DNA of 64,000 bases from Nymphaea colorata (Eukaryota; Streptophyta; Magnoliopsida; Nymphaeales; Nymphaeaceae). The stretch spans positions 25,214,412 through 25,278,411 of the forward strand of contig NC_045139.1 in assembly GCF_008831285.2 (NCBI RefSeq), in the 5' to 3' direction. The number at the start of each line of letters is the position of its first letter. Within the stretch, counting starts at the first letter, position 1. This document shows, piece after piece, positions 1-11,655 of the stretch. The translations under genes were made by a program, and so were the position numbers. Below the pieces are notes generated by a model. The model worked only from the letters and a program-made list of their open reading frames with translations. It searched no databases and was not told where the DNA came from.

Positions 1-313
1 TCTTTGGCTCTTTGTCTTGCTGCCATTCAAGATTGAAGGTTCAGTTTTTATTCTTGCGTTGGAGCTGTGAAGCACTCCAAGTGTTCGAGATATTGCTTGC
101 TGCAGTTTTACACAAGAAGAAGAGTGTTTTTGCTGGCTTCTTTTTTGGTGATTTCTTGACGAAATCTAGCTCCCTTGGTGGTGAGCTCGTGGCTGTTGAA
201 AGGGTGACTGGTTTCTATCATTGTTGAGTTTTTATCCTTGCCGTGGACTTCTTTTCACGTGGCTGCCATCTTCTTCATAACTTGTAAGTGGATCTACCTT
301 GTTGATTGTGCCC

Positions 314-586
314 ATGGATGACAAAGTCTCTTCTCTTCCTTTTCCCAAACTCTCATCAACAAATTACATACAATGGGCTAGAACTATGGAATACTTTATT
401 CGTAGTAAAAGCCTTTGGGGACTAGTTGATGGGACAAAACTTGAACCACAAATAGTCCTTACGAAAGTTGTTGATGGAAGGGCTATGGAATTGGATGCAA
501 CCGAAAAAGAGAAGGTAATGGCTGAATACAACAAAAAATGGGAAGAATGGAGTTTGGTCATCACAAAATCATTACTTGGATCTTGA
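314..586 (+). pseudogene. E1 gag N-terminal piece
   Basis: This is the amino end of a Copia gag: a short leader, then LSSTNYIQWARTMEYF, the usual opening of plant Copia gag proteins (DUF4219/UBN2 type). I prefer ATG 314 (MDDKVSSL) over ATG 299, because Copia gags normally start a few residues before the conserved NY.W motif. The frame stops at 584-586, while the gag sequence continues in another frame from about 555. One small indel therefore separates this piece from the following one. Gag would form the virus-like particle in the cytoplasm. Confidence 0.8.
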
Positions 587-2586
587 CTTGTGTTGACAAT
601 GCTACTAGCGGGCAAATCTCTAAATTAAATTCTGCCCTAGAAGCTTGGGAATATCTAAAGAAAACTCATACCATGAGAGATGTTGCTTATATGCATCATG
701 TTCAACTCAAAATTCACAATCTTCAACAAGGAGATAGATCCATTAAAGATTATGTGGCTGAAATGGATCAATTGTATGATGAATTGAGTATTTTTGAACC
801 ACATTGGACACAAGATCTTATTCTTAGAGAAAAGCAAATACAACGTGAGAAGTTTTACAAGTTTATCATAGGTCTTAGACCGGAATTTGATGGTGTCAAA
901 ACCGCTTTACTTCATCGTTCTAAAACACCATCTATGAATGAGGCTATTGCGGAACTTCAAATGGAGGAAAATCGTCTTTGTCTTGATAAAGAGAAAGTCA
1001 ACAATGTGCTTGCCACATCTACGCCGGGGGCCCACTTGAGACCTTATAGACCTCCTCACTTCAATCGTACAAATGAAGGAACAAGGAGAAAAATTATTTG
1101 CTATCATTGTCAAGAAGAAGGACATACCAAGCCAAGATGTCCAAAACTTAGAATTTTTGATAAAAGAAGCAATGTTGCGGCTCAAATTCAAGAAGATAAG
1201 AAAGAAGCAAGTTCATTCCAACTTGAGCAACTCATAAGTGCTCTTCAACCTTTTCTAAAAGGAGGAAGCACACCTTCGACTTTGGGAGCGACCGTGGCAT
1301 CTACTTCTTCAAGTAAGTACTCTTGGATTATTGATTCGGGTGCATCTTTTCATATGACTCCTTATGAATCCCTTCTCACCGAATGCACTAAAAATGATTC
1401 TTATTCCTTTGTGAAAACGGCGGATGGTACCTCTCTTGAAATTGATTTTATTGGAAATCTTGACCTAGCTTTTGGATCCAAAATTTTAAAAGTACCTCAA
1501 GTAAGACATATTCCTAAATTAAACTTAAATTTATTGTCCGTTTCTCAAATAGCCGACCTTGGTTTTGATGTAATCTTCTCACAATCCAAATGTTTGATAC
1601 AGGATCGGATATCCAAGAAGATGATTGGGGAAGGTTTTAGAACAAATAATCTCTACTACATAGACTTTTTGGACCTTTCAAGACCATCTTGCAATATCTC
1701 CAAAGAATGTGACATTCAAACTTGGCATCAAAGACTTGGACATTCAAATATAGAAAAAATGTCTCATCTTCCATTCATGGAGAATTTTTGTCAAAAGAAC
1801 TTTGATTGTAATGATTGTATTAAGGCTAAAATGAAAGCCTTACCTTTTGATAATAGAAATTTTATTGCCCAAAAATCTTTTGATTTGGTGCATTCGGATG
1901 TGTGGGGACCCGCTCCTATTATGTCAAAAGGAGGATTATTGTACTATGTGATCTTTATTGATGATTATTCTAGGCATACTTGGGTTTATTTTCTCAAGCA
2001 CAAATCGGAAGTATTCACAAACTTTAAGAATTTCTACAACATGATCTATACCCAATTTGGCTCAAATATCAAAGTCTTTAGAAGTGATTCGGGAGGAGAA
2101 TTTATGTCAAATGAATTTCAACAATTTCTAAAAGAAAAAGACATTGTTTATCAAAGATCTTGTCCTAACACTCCACAACAAAACGGAGTGGCCGAACGTA
2201 AACATAGGCACATTATTGAAACTACTAGAGCCCTTCTTTTATCTAAAAATGTTCCCAAAAACTTTTGGGCCGAGGCTGTTTTGACTTCAACCTATTTAAT
2301 TAATAGAATGCCTACCAAACTTTTGAAACATATTTCTCCTTTTGAAAGACTTCATCATGTTAAACCTAATTACAATAGACTTAAAATCTTTGGTTGCAAA
2401 TGTTTTGTGTTAAATGACAAAGACGATAAGCTTTCCTCCAAAGCTATTTGTTGTGTTTTTATTGGGTATTTCGAAACTCAAAAGGGTTATAGATGTTATG
2501 ATATTAAAAAAGATAAAGTTTATGTTTCTAGAAATGTGATCTTTTTAGAAAATGAAATGGTTTCAAAGATGAACCCAAGAAACTAG
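538..2586 (+). pseudogene. E1 gag, protease and integrase
   Basis: 682 residues. The UBN2-type gag domain covers about residues 10-150. A CCHC zinc knuckle (CYHCQEEGHTKPRC) is at 188-201 and the aspartic protease motif DSGAS at about 266-270. Next come the GAG-pre-integrase motif WHQRLGHSN and an integrase with DVWGPAP, FIDDYS, RSDSGGEF and PQQNGVAERKHR. The ATG at 538 is simply the first one after a frame break and is not a natural start. The frame closes at 2586, but downstream coding resumes in another frame from about 2568. The true product would be one gag-pol polyprotein. The integrase motifs look unaltered. Confidence 0.9.
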
Positions 2587-4385
2587 AAGATTATACTTTT
2601 CTTTGGACTAATGATATTGATGATGATGAACCCGATAAAGGTATAGAGGTACCAATTGAAGAAGTCAACAATGATAATTCTACTCATATCATCCCTCCAA
2701 AAGAGATCTTAGTTTATAGAAGAAGAGACCCCCAAAATCAAGAAACTAATCAATCTCTTCCTAGGAGATCCCAAAGGCACATTAGGCCTCCTCAAAGATT
2801 TGTCTCTTATGAGTCTTTTTCTCCAAAATTTCGAGCTTGTATTATGGCACATCATTCTTTTCATGAGCCATCTTCTTACCTTGAAGCTAAAGAAGATCCC
2901 AATTGGATTGAAGCCATGAATCTTGAGCTTAAAGCTCTTGAAAGCAATGAAACTTGGGATATTGTGCCTCTACCAACGGGGAAAAAGACTATTGGTTGTA
3001 GATGGATCTATAAAATCAAAATTAGAAGTGATGGAACCTTAAAAAGATATAAGGCCAGACTTGTTGCCAAGGGATATGCTCAAGAATATGGGATTGATTA
3101 TGAAGAAACCTTTGCTCATGTTGCTCGCATGACTTCTGTTAGAACCCTTATTGCCATTGCCTCTGTTAAACATTGGACTATTTTTCAAATGGATGTTAAA
3201 AATGCTTTCTTAAATGGTCACCTACAAGAAGAAGTTTTCATGAGTGCTCCCCCTGGTTTTGATCTACCCCAAAACAAAGTTTTACGCCTTAAGAAAGCTC
3301 TTTATGGTTTAAAACAAGCTCCCAAAACCTGGTTTGACAAGTTTAGTAGTGTCATGTTTAATCAAGGTTTTAAATCTTGCTACTCTGATACTGCCATGTT
3401 TGTAAAAACTACCTCCGTAGGTGTAATTGTTTTATTACTGTATGTTGATGATATGGTTATTACTGGGAGTGATGATGAAGGGATTATAGAGGTAAAACAC
3501 TTTCTTAGCAAATGTTTTCAAATGATTGATTTGGGAAGACTAACTTATTTTCTTGGAATTGAAGTTGCTTATAGCAAACAAGGTTATCTTCTTTCTCAAA
3601 TGAAGTTTGCTAGTGAATTAGTTGACAGAACAGGTATCTCAGATGACAAAGTTGTGGATACTCCAGCAGCACTGGGAGTAAAAATGAAAATTGATGATGG
3701 AGAGATATTGGAGAATCCCACTCCTTTTCGACAAATAGTTGGCGCTCTCTCTTATCTATCCATCACCAGACCTGACATTGCTCATGCTGTGCATGTGATA
3801 AGCCAATTTCAACAAAGACCCACCTCAGTACATATGGGAGCGGCAATGCGGATTGTCCGTTATGTGAAAAACACTATCAACAAAGGACTATTTCTGTCTT
3901 CTTCTTCTATATTAGAATTAGTTGCGTATACAGATGCTGATTGGGGTGGAGATCCCAATAATAGGCACTCCTCCACTGGTTTTTGTGTGTTTTTAGGTGA
4001 CTCCTTAATTTCCTGGCGATGCAAGAAACAGAATAAGGTATCGCTATCATCAACAGAAGCTGAATATCGAGCAATGGCAACTACAACAATGGAGATAGTG
4101 TGGCTCAAAAGCTTACTGAAAGATATGGGAATTCATATTACGAATCCTGTCAAGCTTTGTTGCGACAACAAAAGTGCAATCTATATTGCTAGCAATCACA
4201 CATTCCATGAAAGAACAAAGCATATAGAGATGGACTGCCATTATGTTCGTGAAGAGTTCCTTCAGAAAAACATAGATCTCTCTTATGTCCAATCAGAATA
4301 TCAACTTGGCGATTTCTTCACTAAAGCTCTCGCTGCTACCAGATTTAATTTTCTCCTTGGCAAACTTTCGGTTATCACACCGTAA
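2568..4385 (+). pseudogene. E1 reverse transcriptase and RNase H
   Basis: The frame is open from 2568 to the stop at 4383-4385, although its first ATG is at 2844. It starts with a proline-rich linker. The Copia RT follows: NWIEAM, GCRWIYKIK, KARLVAKGYAQ, MDVKNAFLNG, LYGLKQAPK and the catalytic YVDD in LLYVDDMVITGSD. RNase H (ADWGGD, SLSSTEAEYRA, CDNKSAIYIA) comes last. All the catalytic motifs I can see are intact. The frame with the integrase piece is lost at one point near 2565, so the element is only two indels from an open polyprotein. The stop is followed by a purine run and the 3' LTR. Confidence 0.92.
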
Positions 4386-4389
4386 GTTT

Positions 4390-4398
4390 GAAGGGGGG
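4390..4398 (+). other. E1 polypurine tract
   Basis: The purine run GAAGGGGGG lies directly before the TG that opens the 3' LTR. In this position it would prime plus-strand DNA synthesis. Confidence 0.8.
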
Positions 4399-4622
4399 TG
4401 TTAGAATGTATGTATCCCATATGTATACATATATACATTTATATATATCACATATATTAGTCATCTAATATATGCTTTATATATATATATATATATTTTA
4501 TATTTTGGGTACTTAGGACACCTATGTAATTTTCACTTTCTTTATGTATTTTTTCTTTATGTATTATTTTCTGTTTTCCCCTTTTATCCCTCTCCTTTTT
4601 CTATTTTTCATAGAGGGAGACT

Positions 4623-4656
4623 AGTCCCAACGGCTAGATTTCTAGCCGTTGGGACT
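4623..4656. promoter_or_regulatory. Perfect inverted repeat upstream of the LTR TATA box
   Basis: Two 16-base arms (AGTCCCAACGGCTAGA and its exact complement) are separated by 2 bases. The hairpin sits about 30 bases upstream of the TATA box of the E1 LTR. Each arm holds AACGG / CCGTT, the core recognised by plant MYB proteins (MSA-type elements), so it may be a paired activator site. That function is inferred. Confidence 0.6.
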
Positions 4657-4687
4657 GCCTCCTCCTTCTTCTCTTTGGCCCTCTCCT

Positions 4688-4696
4688 CTATAAATA
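4688..4696 (+). promoter_or_regulatory. TATA box of E1 LTR
   Basis: CTATAAATA in the middle of the LTR, with GC-poor sequence around it. This is the usual place for the Copia promoter that starts the genomic transcript. Confidence 0.55.
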
Positions 4697-4890
4697 GGGC
4701 AGCTCTCCCATTGTTTATGGTATGGCTTTTTAGCCTACTTCTTGTATCTCTTTGTGTGATTAATTTAAGTTCTTCTTCACCTCTTGTTTGAGGGTTTGTT
4801 TGAGGGTTTGTGAGATTGACTTGTTGGTGAAAGCTTCAAGGCTGATATTACTTGAAGAGGTTGTTTCTTTGGGCCTGATTTACATAGGGC

Positions 4891-5614
4891 TGAACAAATA
4901 AGGGAACAATAGCTGCTGTTACTGGTACACAAAGTCACAAACACCTTTGGGATCCCATGCACAAAACTATGAAATATGTCATGTGATATTGATGACTAAT
5001 GGGGCCATCGTGAACCTAGTTTATTGTGTCTGATGGAACAATATTTGTTCATTTTTTGCTTTTGTAACAAAGTCTATCTTTCAATTTAATGCTGCCTAAA
5101 GAATGAATGCTTTTAAACTATGCATATGTCAAGTTTAAGTGCCAAGGGATTACAAGTAGAGGCTTTTATTTGGTGTTACATGAACACAAGAGGATATTAG
5201 TTTATATTGTCTTATACCTATTTAACCCACGAGCAATTTTAAAATATACATTTTCTTTTTTCTAAAGGAGTTGCTTTAGGAACAATCAAATTGGACCCCT
5301 TTACTGAACTTCCTAATAGATTACTCTGCTAGAGGGAAAGCGAGCCGGATAGTTAGAAAAGAGAGAGAGAGGGAGAGTTTTGTTACCATCCTTAGAAGTG
5401 AATGCTAAAATTATAGAATAACATTGTTTATCATGGAAAAGATAAATAATGAGCATATCTCACAATTGTTTTCTCAACATAGTTTATCATGGAAATCTGA
5501 TAATTAACCAACTTATTTCACGTTTGTTTTCTCCATAATCTTCCACTCCAGAACTACCTCTTCCATGGCATTCACTGATCAAATGAGTCAAATTGGACAA
5601 AATCCTCAGGCTTG
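4891..5614. other. Gene-free 3' flank of the laccase pseudogene
   Basis: No coding signal. The part at about 4925-5120 is repeated in diverged form at about 14870-15060. A short purine run (GA-rich) is near 5360-5380. Confidence 0.5.
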
Positions 5615-5763
5615 TCAAAGGGGCTTTAAGTCCAAACATTTGGGCATGTAAAGTGGTGGAGGGAACATGCTTGTTTCATTTGTTGGGCCATCTTTCACAA
5701 TAAAAACTGTTGACATTCCTCAAGTATAGTGTTTCTCAAAATGGCAATGTAAAAGCCAAACAC
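5615..5763 (-). pseudogene. Laccase exon 6 with premature TGA
   Basis: After an ATATAG acceptor it reads VWLLHCHFEKHYT, then TGA at 5720-5722 in place of the conserved Trp, then GMSTVFIVKDG and PPPLYMPKC to the normal stop at 5615. The stop lies inside the type-1/type-3 copper motif (HCHxxxH...), so the C-terminus would be lost. Confidence 0.87.
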
Positions 5764-6395
5764 CTATATATGAAAAAAAAACAAACAAATTTGTCAGAGA
5801 GAAAATATTTATATGTGAAATATACTAACAATGCTAAATATTGCTAATAGACATAATTAGTCCCACATAAATGAAATAAAGAATCATTACAAATATAGAT
5901 TAGTCGAGAACCACTAGTGGAACCTTGGAAACTTTAACATGACATGTTTTAAGTCACAGATTTTAGTGACATCTAGTCCAATTTAATAGTATTGGATCTT
6001 TATATTCAAAAGGAACTTGGAATATAGCAGTCATTGCCTATAAACCTTAAAATAGTCTTTTGGAAGTCTCCCTAATATAGATCAAGTGAGAGTCGCACAA
6101 ATTGTAGGACATGTTCATCAAAGATGGTCTAGTGTGAACCTAATTTTGTCCCTTCACGTCTCATCATATTTCCAAGGTTCATATTCATTGACAATCTAGC
6201 ACTATTTTATTGAACTTTCTTTTTGCCCATTTTTTGCACATTCTAAAAGAATCATAAAGGAACAAACACTTATGCTTAAAACAATTTAATAGATATAAGG
6301 ATTTTTGTACATTACAAGCTTCTTTGTTGACAAGCTTATTATAAATAGTGACCAGAAAAATAATGAGTAAATGAAAACTAAAGAATATTACATAC

Positions 6396-7311
6396 CTGGG
6401 TTATTTGCCTTGAACCTCACTGCAGACCACCCTAGATATGGAACTTCAATTGTATTCTCCAAAGGAGGGTCTACCAAATTATAATTCAGTGGGTCTTTGT
6501 TAGGATCAAAGTTTCCAAAGCCACTTCCAACCACATAAAAATCATAGCCATGTAGATGCATGGGATGAGTATTTGACTTTAGTATGCTGGTTGTTTGAAA
6601 TACAAGCTCAATTGTTTCATTATAGCTCAACACCATAATTCTTGTTCCCATTTCTGAATAATAAAACTCCTTTGCAGACTCTTCAGATGTAAAATTAAAC
6701 CAATATGTTGGCAAGCATGGAAAATCTGTTGTGTAAACACCACTAATATTTTTGTAATAAGCTTCCAAAATGTCAATTAGTGGGTTAACAAATGATACAT
6801 TGTTCACACTTGAAGCAGCCCTTGTTCGGCAAAGCCCAAAATTAATTGACACGGTAAAGAACAACCTTTGATCCACCTCTGTTGGAACATCAATTGGATG
6901 ATCTTCTGATGCTAGACTTCTTTCTTGCTTGGAGAATTCATATGATGCATGTATATTAGTAACCGATGGTAGATATGGAAATGAAGGTGCGCTTTGAGAA
7001 GTATTGTATCCTTCGTACTCAATTATTGCTGTAATGACATTGTCAGCAAGACCTCCTGCATCATCAACAATATAGGCACTAGCAGCCATAATAAAGACCT
7101 TTCGATTGGTTGGCTTGTACAATAATATCTATGGTTTGTCCTGGAGACATCACTGCATAGTCAGTATCAAAAGGTTTCAAATAGGATCCATCTCTACCAA
7201 CAATTGTAAGTGTATGATTTGCTATGGCAAAGAAGTGTCCAGTTGTCATTCCACTATCGATTAAGCGAATAAGGTACGTCTTGCCTTGCTCAAATAGGAA
7301 CCGAACTGTTT
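6396..7311 (-). pseudogene. Laccase exon 5 with +1 frameshift
   Basis: It starts at TVRFLFEQGKTYLIRLID after a TTTACAG acceptor and contains FFAIANHTLTIV and SPGQTIDIIVQANQ. Near 7089-7092 one extra base shifts the frame just before the MAAS motif. The rest is open to the donor at 6395 and includes the copper motif HPMHLHGYDF and the end NNPG. The exon is otherwise well kept, which suggests the shift is not very old. Confidence 0.87.
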
Positions 7312-7892
7312 CTGTAAAAAAGATTAGGGAGCATATTAGACTTCCAACAAGATTAAGCTCACAAAACTTTTGTGTTCTTGATGGTAGAGCATCTAATCTC
7401 AAGCCCATTTGATCATTTGTCCTTGACATATATATATATATATATAAAATACTTGTGCTTCCTATATCAAATATTAAGATCTAAAATTATTTGTCTCCTT
7501 AAAGCTCAGATCTTATAACTCATCGACTAAATATTTTCTTGTCCGTTTAAGCTCATGTTGCAAATATGCATGGATTGGGGTAAAGTGTAAGACGACTTCA
7601 AATAATAGCCATAGTAGATCCAATTGCATATACTTAAAAGGTTGTGGTTACCAAGTGAATCTAAGCAACTTTTGATGTTGGACTATATGAACCATGTTCA
7701 AACATAGAGAACTTGTCATAGGCATCCATTGAACACTGGCAACAGAAAAGTTGACAACTGAAAGTTACTGAGATTATGCACTCATGTTTAATGCATGTGT
7801 GAGATTAAAATTGAATTTAATGTGCGCACATGGTTCCACATGAAATAAGTGCCATTTCTTCTAACAAATTGTTTAGTAAATGGATCTTTTAC

Positions 7893-8021
7893 CTGACTTT
7901 GAGCATTCATATAAATCACCAGGTTGGCCATTTATGGTAGTTGCATCAGATTTATTAAAGTCACCACCAGTTGATATAGCTTGTTGGTACATGTCCATCA
8001 CACTTGCTCTCCACCATTCAC
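7893..8021 (-). pseudogene. Laccase exon 4, intact
   Basis: 129 bp, the family standard length. It starts GEWW and ends with the conserved NGQPGDLYEC before a GTAAAA donor. No lesion is visible. Confidence 0.85.
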
Positions 8022-9997
8022 CTAAAATTGTTGAGAAAGAACATTTTAACAATACAACTCTAGTAATGTTAAATTTTTTATAATTGATTTTTTGCATCCG
8101 CTACACAAAAAAGCATGCCCCTCAATAACCAATAATCTTTTAGTTTTATGACTTCTGTAACACCAAAACTCACATTTTTGCTGCAAATATGTAATACAAC
8201 AACATAAATAAATTTCACTAGAAAATTACCTATCTCTATCATGTCGTCATTCACATTAGAATAACCAAATCTTGTCATGCAAATTCGCTCTCATCACATC
8301 TTCTCTAATTTGTTATCATACGATATTTCACACGCATATTCAAGAATGTTGAAAAGAAAATATAAAAAGGGCTTATGTATATTTGATTATTAGAGGCTTA
8401 TTTTTCCTGGCTATATCAATCTTATCCAAAACCCAACCTATTTGCGCTATCAATCCATGGTGCACATGAGCATGTTTTTAAATATAAAATACCATGAATT
8501 GTAAATATAAAATGTTTATACCTTTTGCAATAACAACTTTTCCAAAAATTGAGAAGAGAAAAAGACAGGGATGTGGAAGTGTTGGAGAGGTTGTAACTTG
8601 TGTCTGCCCATTAGTTTCTCACCTTTTTCTCTTTCATTTCCTTCTTCTCTCTTCCTCTCTTCGTGTTTCTCCCTTTTTCTCTTTTTTCTTGCTTTAAATC
8701 CCTTCTCACCATAGTCATTCTCATTCTCCCTAACCCCATCCCTTCAAATTCAAAGCAACTCTCCTAAGGCTTCAAAAGTTCAACCACTACTTTTTGCAAG
8801 TAATTGCATGGCTTTAAGAGATATTTTTGTTTGAAATTTATGTATATCAAAGACATAAGAAATGTTATATACAATTGGTCATACAATTGCAGCTTCATAA
8901 ATGTATCTTACACAAAAAAACTGAGCATTGGCTCAGCCAGCTCATTCTTTTCATCAACTAAATAAATTGTGGCCCATGTTGTACGAGAAACAGATTTAAA
9001 TCTATTCACCTTAGAGAAAGAGCCTTCACTTAAATTCTAAACAATAAATGTTGCTTTGATCTTACATCCAAGATCCTAGATGCAAAAGTGGCAAATTTGG
9101 TCAGCATGAAATTAAAGGATTCACTCATCAATTGTTATCCACTTTCATCTACATTTTCCCCAAGCACAAAATACAAGATTTGCATTTAAGGGCTTTAGGT
9201 GCAAGGCATTTTTTACATGTCAACATAACTTGGGCAATAAATTTATTGTTGTATCAAACGACAAGAGGTCTCATACCTTAGTTTAAGACCTTCATGTAAT
9301 CCTTTGCCTTTCCCCCACTTCTCTTCCTCCTTTCCATTCATTTTATTTGTTTCTACATCTTCATCCTTTCTCTTCTGCCTACTTTGGTCTAGATTTTTTA
9401 ACAATACAGAAAAAGACTACCCCCTTGAATTTAGAGACCAAGATTATAATATTGGAGAGCTTAGTACCTTTCTTTTAAGTCCTCTAAGAAGCCTTAAATG
9501 AAGACAAGGAAGGCTTCATACACTTAACTTACATGCATGCCATTATGATGCATGTTGTGCCAACTATGTCAAGAACTACTTGGTTTGCTGGGGCTTTTTT
9601 TTTTTTTTTTAAAAAAAAAGTTTGTGCAACCCTTTTGAAGGTTCTATAAAAGATGCATATCGCCATTTTATGTATGGCAATGGAAGCCCTAAGCAGTATC
9701 ATGTAGATGGCAAATGGATTGTTGCTTTGCTATTACTAAAAGCTTAAATCATGCACCATAGCTAAAAATCGGATATAACTATAGGGAGCACTGAAGCCCT
9801 TTTCATAGTCATACTGCCATAAAGAACAAAGTTAGGCTACATTCTGTGCATCTGCAAAACACTTTCTTTACATTCAGGTTATCATTATGGTTTCTTTTTC
9901 ATCCTGACGGTTCTATATGGACACCTGAAGCTTTAGGAAATATGAGTGTGCAAGGATAGTGTGGTGGGGGCTTTCCGTCATATTTTGCGCATAATTC

Positions 9998-10021
9998 AGA
10001 GAGAGAGAGAGAGAGAGAGAG
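9998..10021. repeat. (GA)n microsatellite in laccase intron 3
   Basis: About 12 GA units, 35 bases past the exon 3 donor in the direction of laccase transcription. Confidence 0.9.
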
Positions 10022-10055
10022 GTAGCATAAGGTAAAGAACAACAACTGAACTTAC

Positions 10056-10279
10056 CTATAAGCACAACATGTTCCTTGTCTGGCTTAGGGAAGGGATAAG
10101 TCTTGCCAAGTTTTGGATAGACGACCACTGCACCATAGACTGACCAGTGATACCAAATTGTCCCTTCCTCTGTGGTGAAAAGGAAGTGCTGGGTGAAATT
10201 TGATCCTGGTTGAACACCACACATGGTGATATATTCTGGCCCATCATGCCATGGATTGCCCGGGTTTAGTAGTCCATGC
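10056..10279 (-). pseudogene. Laccase exon 3, copper motif deleted
   Basis: It runs from an ATGCAG acceptor to a GTAAGT donor and reads HGLLNPGNPWHDGPEY to GKTYPFPKPDKEHVVLIG. The usual trinuclear copper motif WWHAHSDW is reduced to WYHWS. The exon is 224 bp, exactly 21 bp shorter than the plant standard of 245 bp, so the reading frame survives but three copper-site residues do not. Confidence 0.85.
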
Positions 10280-10837
10280 CTGCATTCCATTCAAAAAAAA
10301 TATGGACAAGGAGTCCAAACAGTCAGCATCTTAAAAAATTAATGTCAGAAACAGATAACAGGCTGAATGTGAGAGTTTCCAGATCTACATGATTTGTTTC
10401 TTCTTAAGACAGCCTCTGCCCAGTTCTAAAAATTATGGGCAATGAGTCCATCCAGTCATTATAAAGGATAATGTTACATAGAAATAAGAAGCTAAATGCG
10501 AAAATTTGTATGCCCACATAACTTGTTGCTTCAATAAGGTAATGGTCTGCCACGTTATAGATGAACGAATTAATTAAGAACTTGGTCATTTTCTAGAACA
10601 TGAAGAAAAAATGAGGAAGAAGACAGATTTATACTGTTAGTGGACTAGAAGTTGCAAGATTTTCATTATTTAGGCAGAGCCTGCAGATATAAATCTCGTT
10701 ACCATAATTTAACTCTAATTAAGAATCGGCAGCATAATTTCCAAGCTCATTGGCGACTTACCGAGCAGCGTCGATCGATATCACCAATTGAATTTCATGA
10801 CACTCCTTGAAGCAAAGTTGTTTCTTGTTTTTTTAAT

Positions 10838-11160
10838 ATGTTGAAATGTACAAAATCAGTCAGCGGAAAAAAGCGACGAAAATACAGTTCTTTGAAAAAA
10901 AAAAGGCCAAAACTGAAAAATGCATTTTTTAGTGGTTTTTTTATTCTGGGCATTTTTTTACGTTTTTTTAATGGAAAACTGCTTGTTTTTATTTCTAATA
11001 TTTACTTATTCATTATGCATTTATTTTTTTATGTTGTCTTGTCATTTATTTTTTTTATGTTGTGTTTCTCATTTATTTTATTTATTATTAATTTTTAAGT
11101 ATTTTAAAAATTTATCATTTTTTCATGCTTGTCATATGATACCCAAAAAAAAATATGGCA
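10838..11160. repeat. T-rich block in laccase intron 2
   Basis: Long T runs with short A runs. Open frames across it consist of F, L and I only and are not genes. A similar T-rich block occurs at about 41580-41960, and both share GTTTCTCATTTATTTTATTT. Confidence 0.5.
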
Positions 11161-11288
11161 ACTAGTATTTGTGATCCGCCCCGGACACATGCGACACATC
11201 ACATGTGAGGTGGGTGGGTGCTCAAAATTACATAAACAACCCTAAACAAATGCAGGAAGCCCCACTTTCGAGGACAAATTAAATGTGT

Positions 11289-11440
11289 AAACAAAAATTC
11301 AATATCTCGGGCCATGGTTCCTGGAACCCACAGCGAGGCATGTCGCCCCTGTTTACTTATAAAGTTGGCCCCGGCAGCTGCCCATTGATCGCCAGCACCT
11401 CATTGGTCTCACACAGCCTTGTAAATGAGGTTGGACCCAC
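11289..11440 (-). pseudogene. Laccase exon 2, broken
   Basis: It starts after a TTTTGCAG acceptor and reads TSFTRLCETNEVLAINGQLPGPTL, which is the laccase cupredoxin 1 start. A TAA at 11357-11359 sits where the family has Tyr. After RGDM the family pattern (RNHGPRY) continues in the next frame, so an indel is also present. The 3' border, which should end in a TG before the donor, is degraded and I could not fix it exactly. Confidence 0.75.
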
Positions 11441-11520
11441 CTGCAAAAGAAAGATTGTAAGCACAAAAATGTATGATGTCTCTGAAAAATTTTTGGTCTA
11501 TGTTGTCTGGGATACACCAA

Positions 11521-11542
11521 TCTCTCTCTCTCTCTCTCTCTC
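11521..11542. repeat. (TC)n microsatellite in laccase intron 1
   Basis: Eleven TC units next to the 65-bp tandem duplication that starts at 11542. Confidence 0.9.
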
Positions 11543-11655
11543 ATTCAGGTCAAAGATAAAAACAAGGACGTCTTAGATTTTAGATTTTATATATATATAC
11601 ACACACCATTCAGGTCAAAGATAAAAACAAGGACGTCTTAGATTTTAGATAAAAT
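11542..11655. repeat. 65-bp period tandem duplication in laccase intron 1
   Basis: A block starting CATTCAGGTCAAAG at 11542 recurs at 11607, nearly identical over more than 40 bases through TTAGATTTTAGAT. The near identity suggests a recent event. Confidence 0.85.

Larger units (their letters stand above)
1..4890 (+). mobile_element. Ty1/copia LTR retrotransposon E1, 5' end outside window
   Basis: Domain order is gag, zinc knuckle, protease, integrase, reverse transcriptase, RNase H, then polypurine tract and 3' LTR. Integrase before RT defines Copia. The 5' LTR and primer binding site lie left of base 1, and bases 1-313 are leader. The coding region has only two frame breaks (about 555-585 and about 2565) and no other in-frame stops, so this is the best preserved element here. 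The right end is approximate. Similarity to the non-LTR flank seen again at 14870 resumes near 4900, so the LTR must end before that. Confidence 0.93.
4399..4890 (+). repeat. E1 3' LTR (right edge approximate)
   Basis: It opens with TGTTAGAATG right after the polypurine tract. It holds AT-rich sequence with an (AT)n run at 4478-4498, a long perfect hairpin at 4623-4656 and a TATA box (CTATAAATA) at 4688-4696. The exact right end is not visible because the partner LTR is outside the window. Confidence 0.75.

Noticed and set aside
10838-11165. Frames rich in Phe, Leu and Ile that look like membrane proteins
   Set aside because: They come from T-rich intron sequence of the laccase pseudogene. 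No start context or partner exon.
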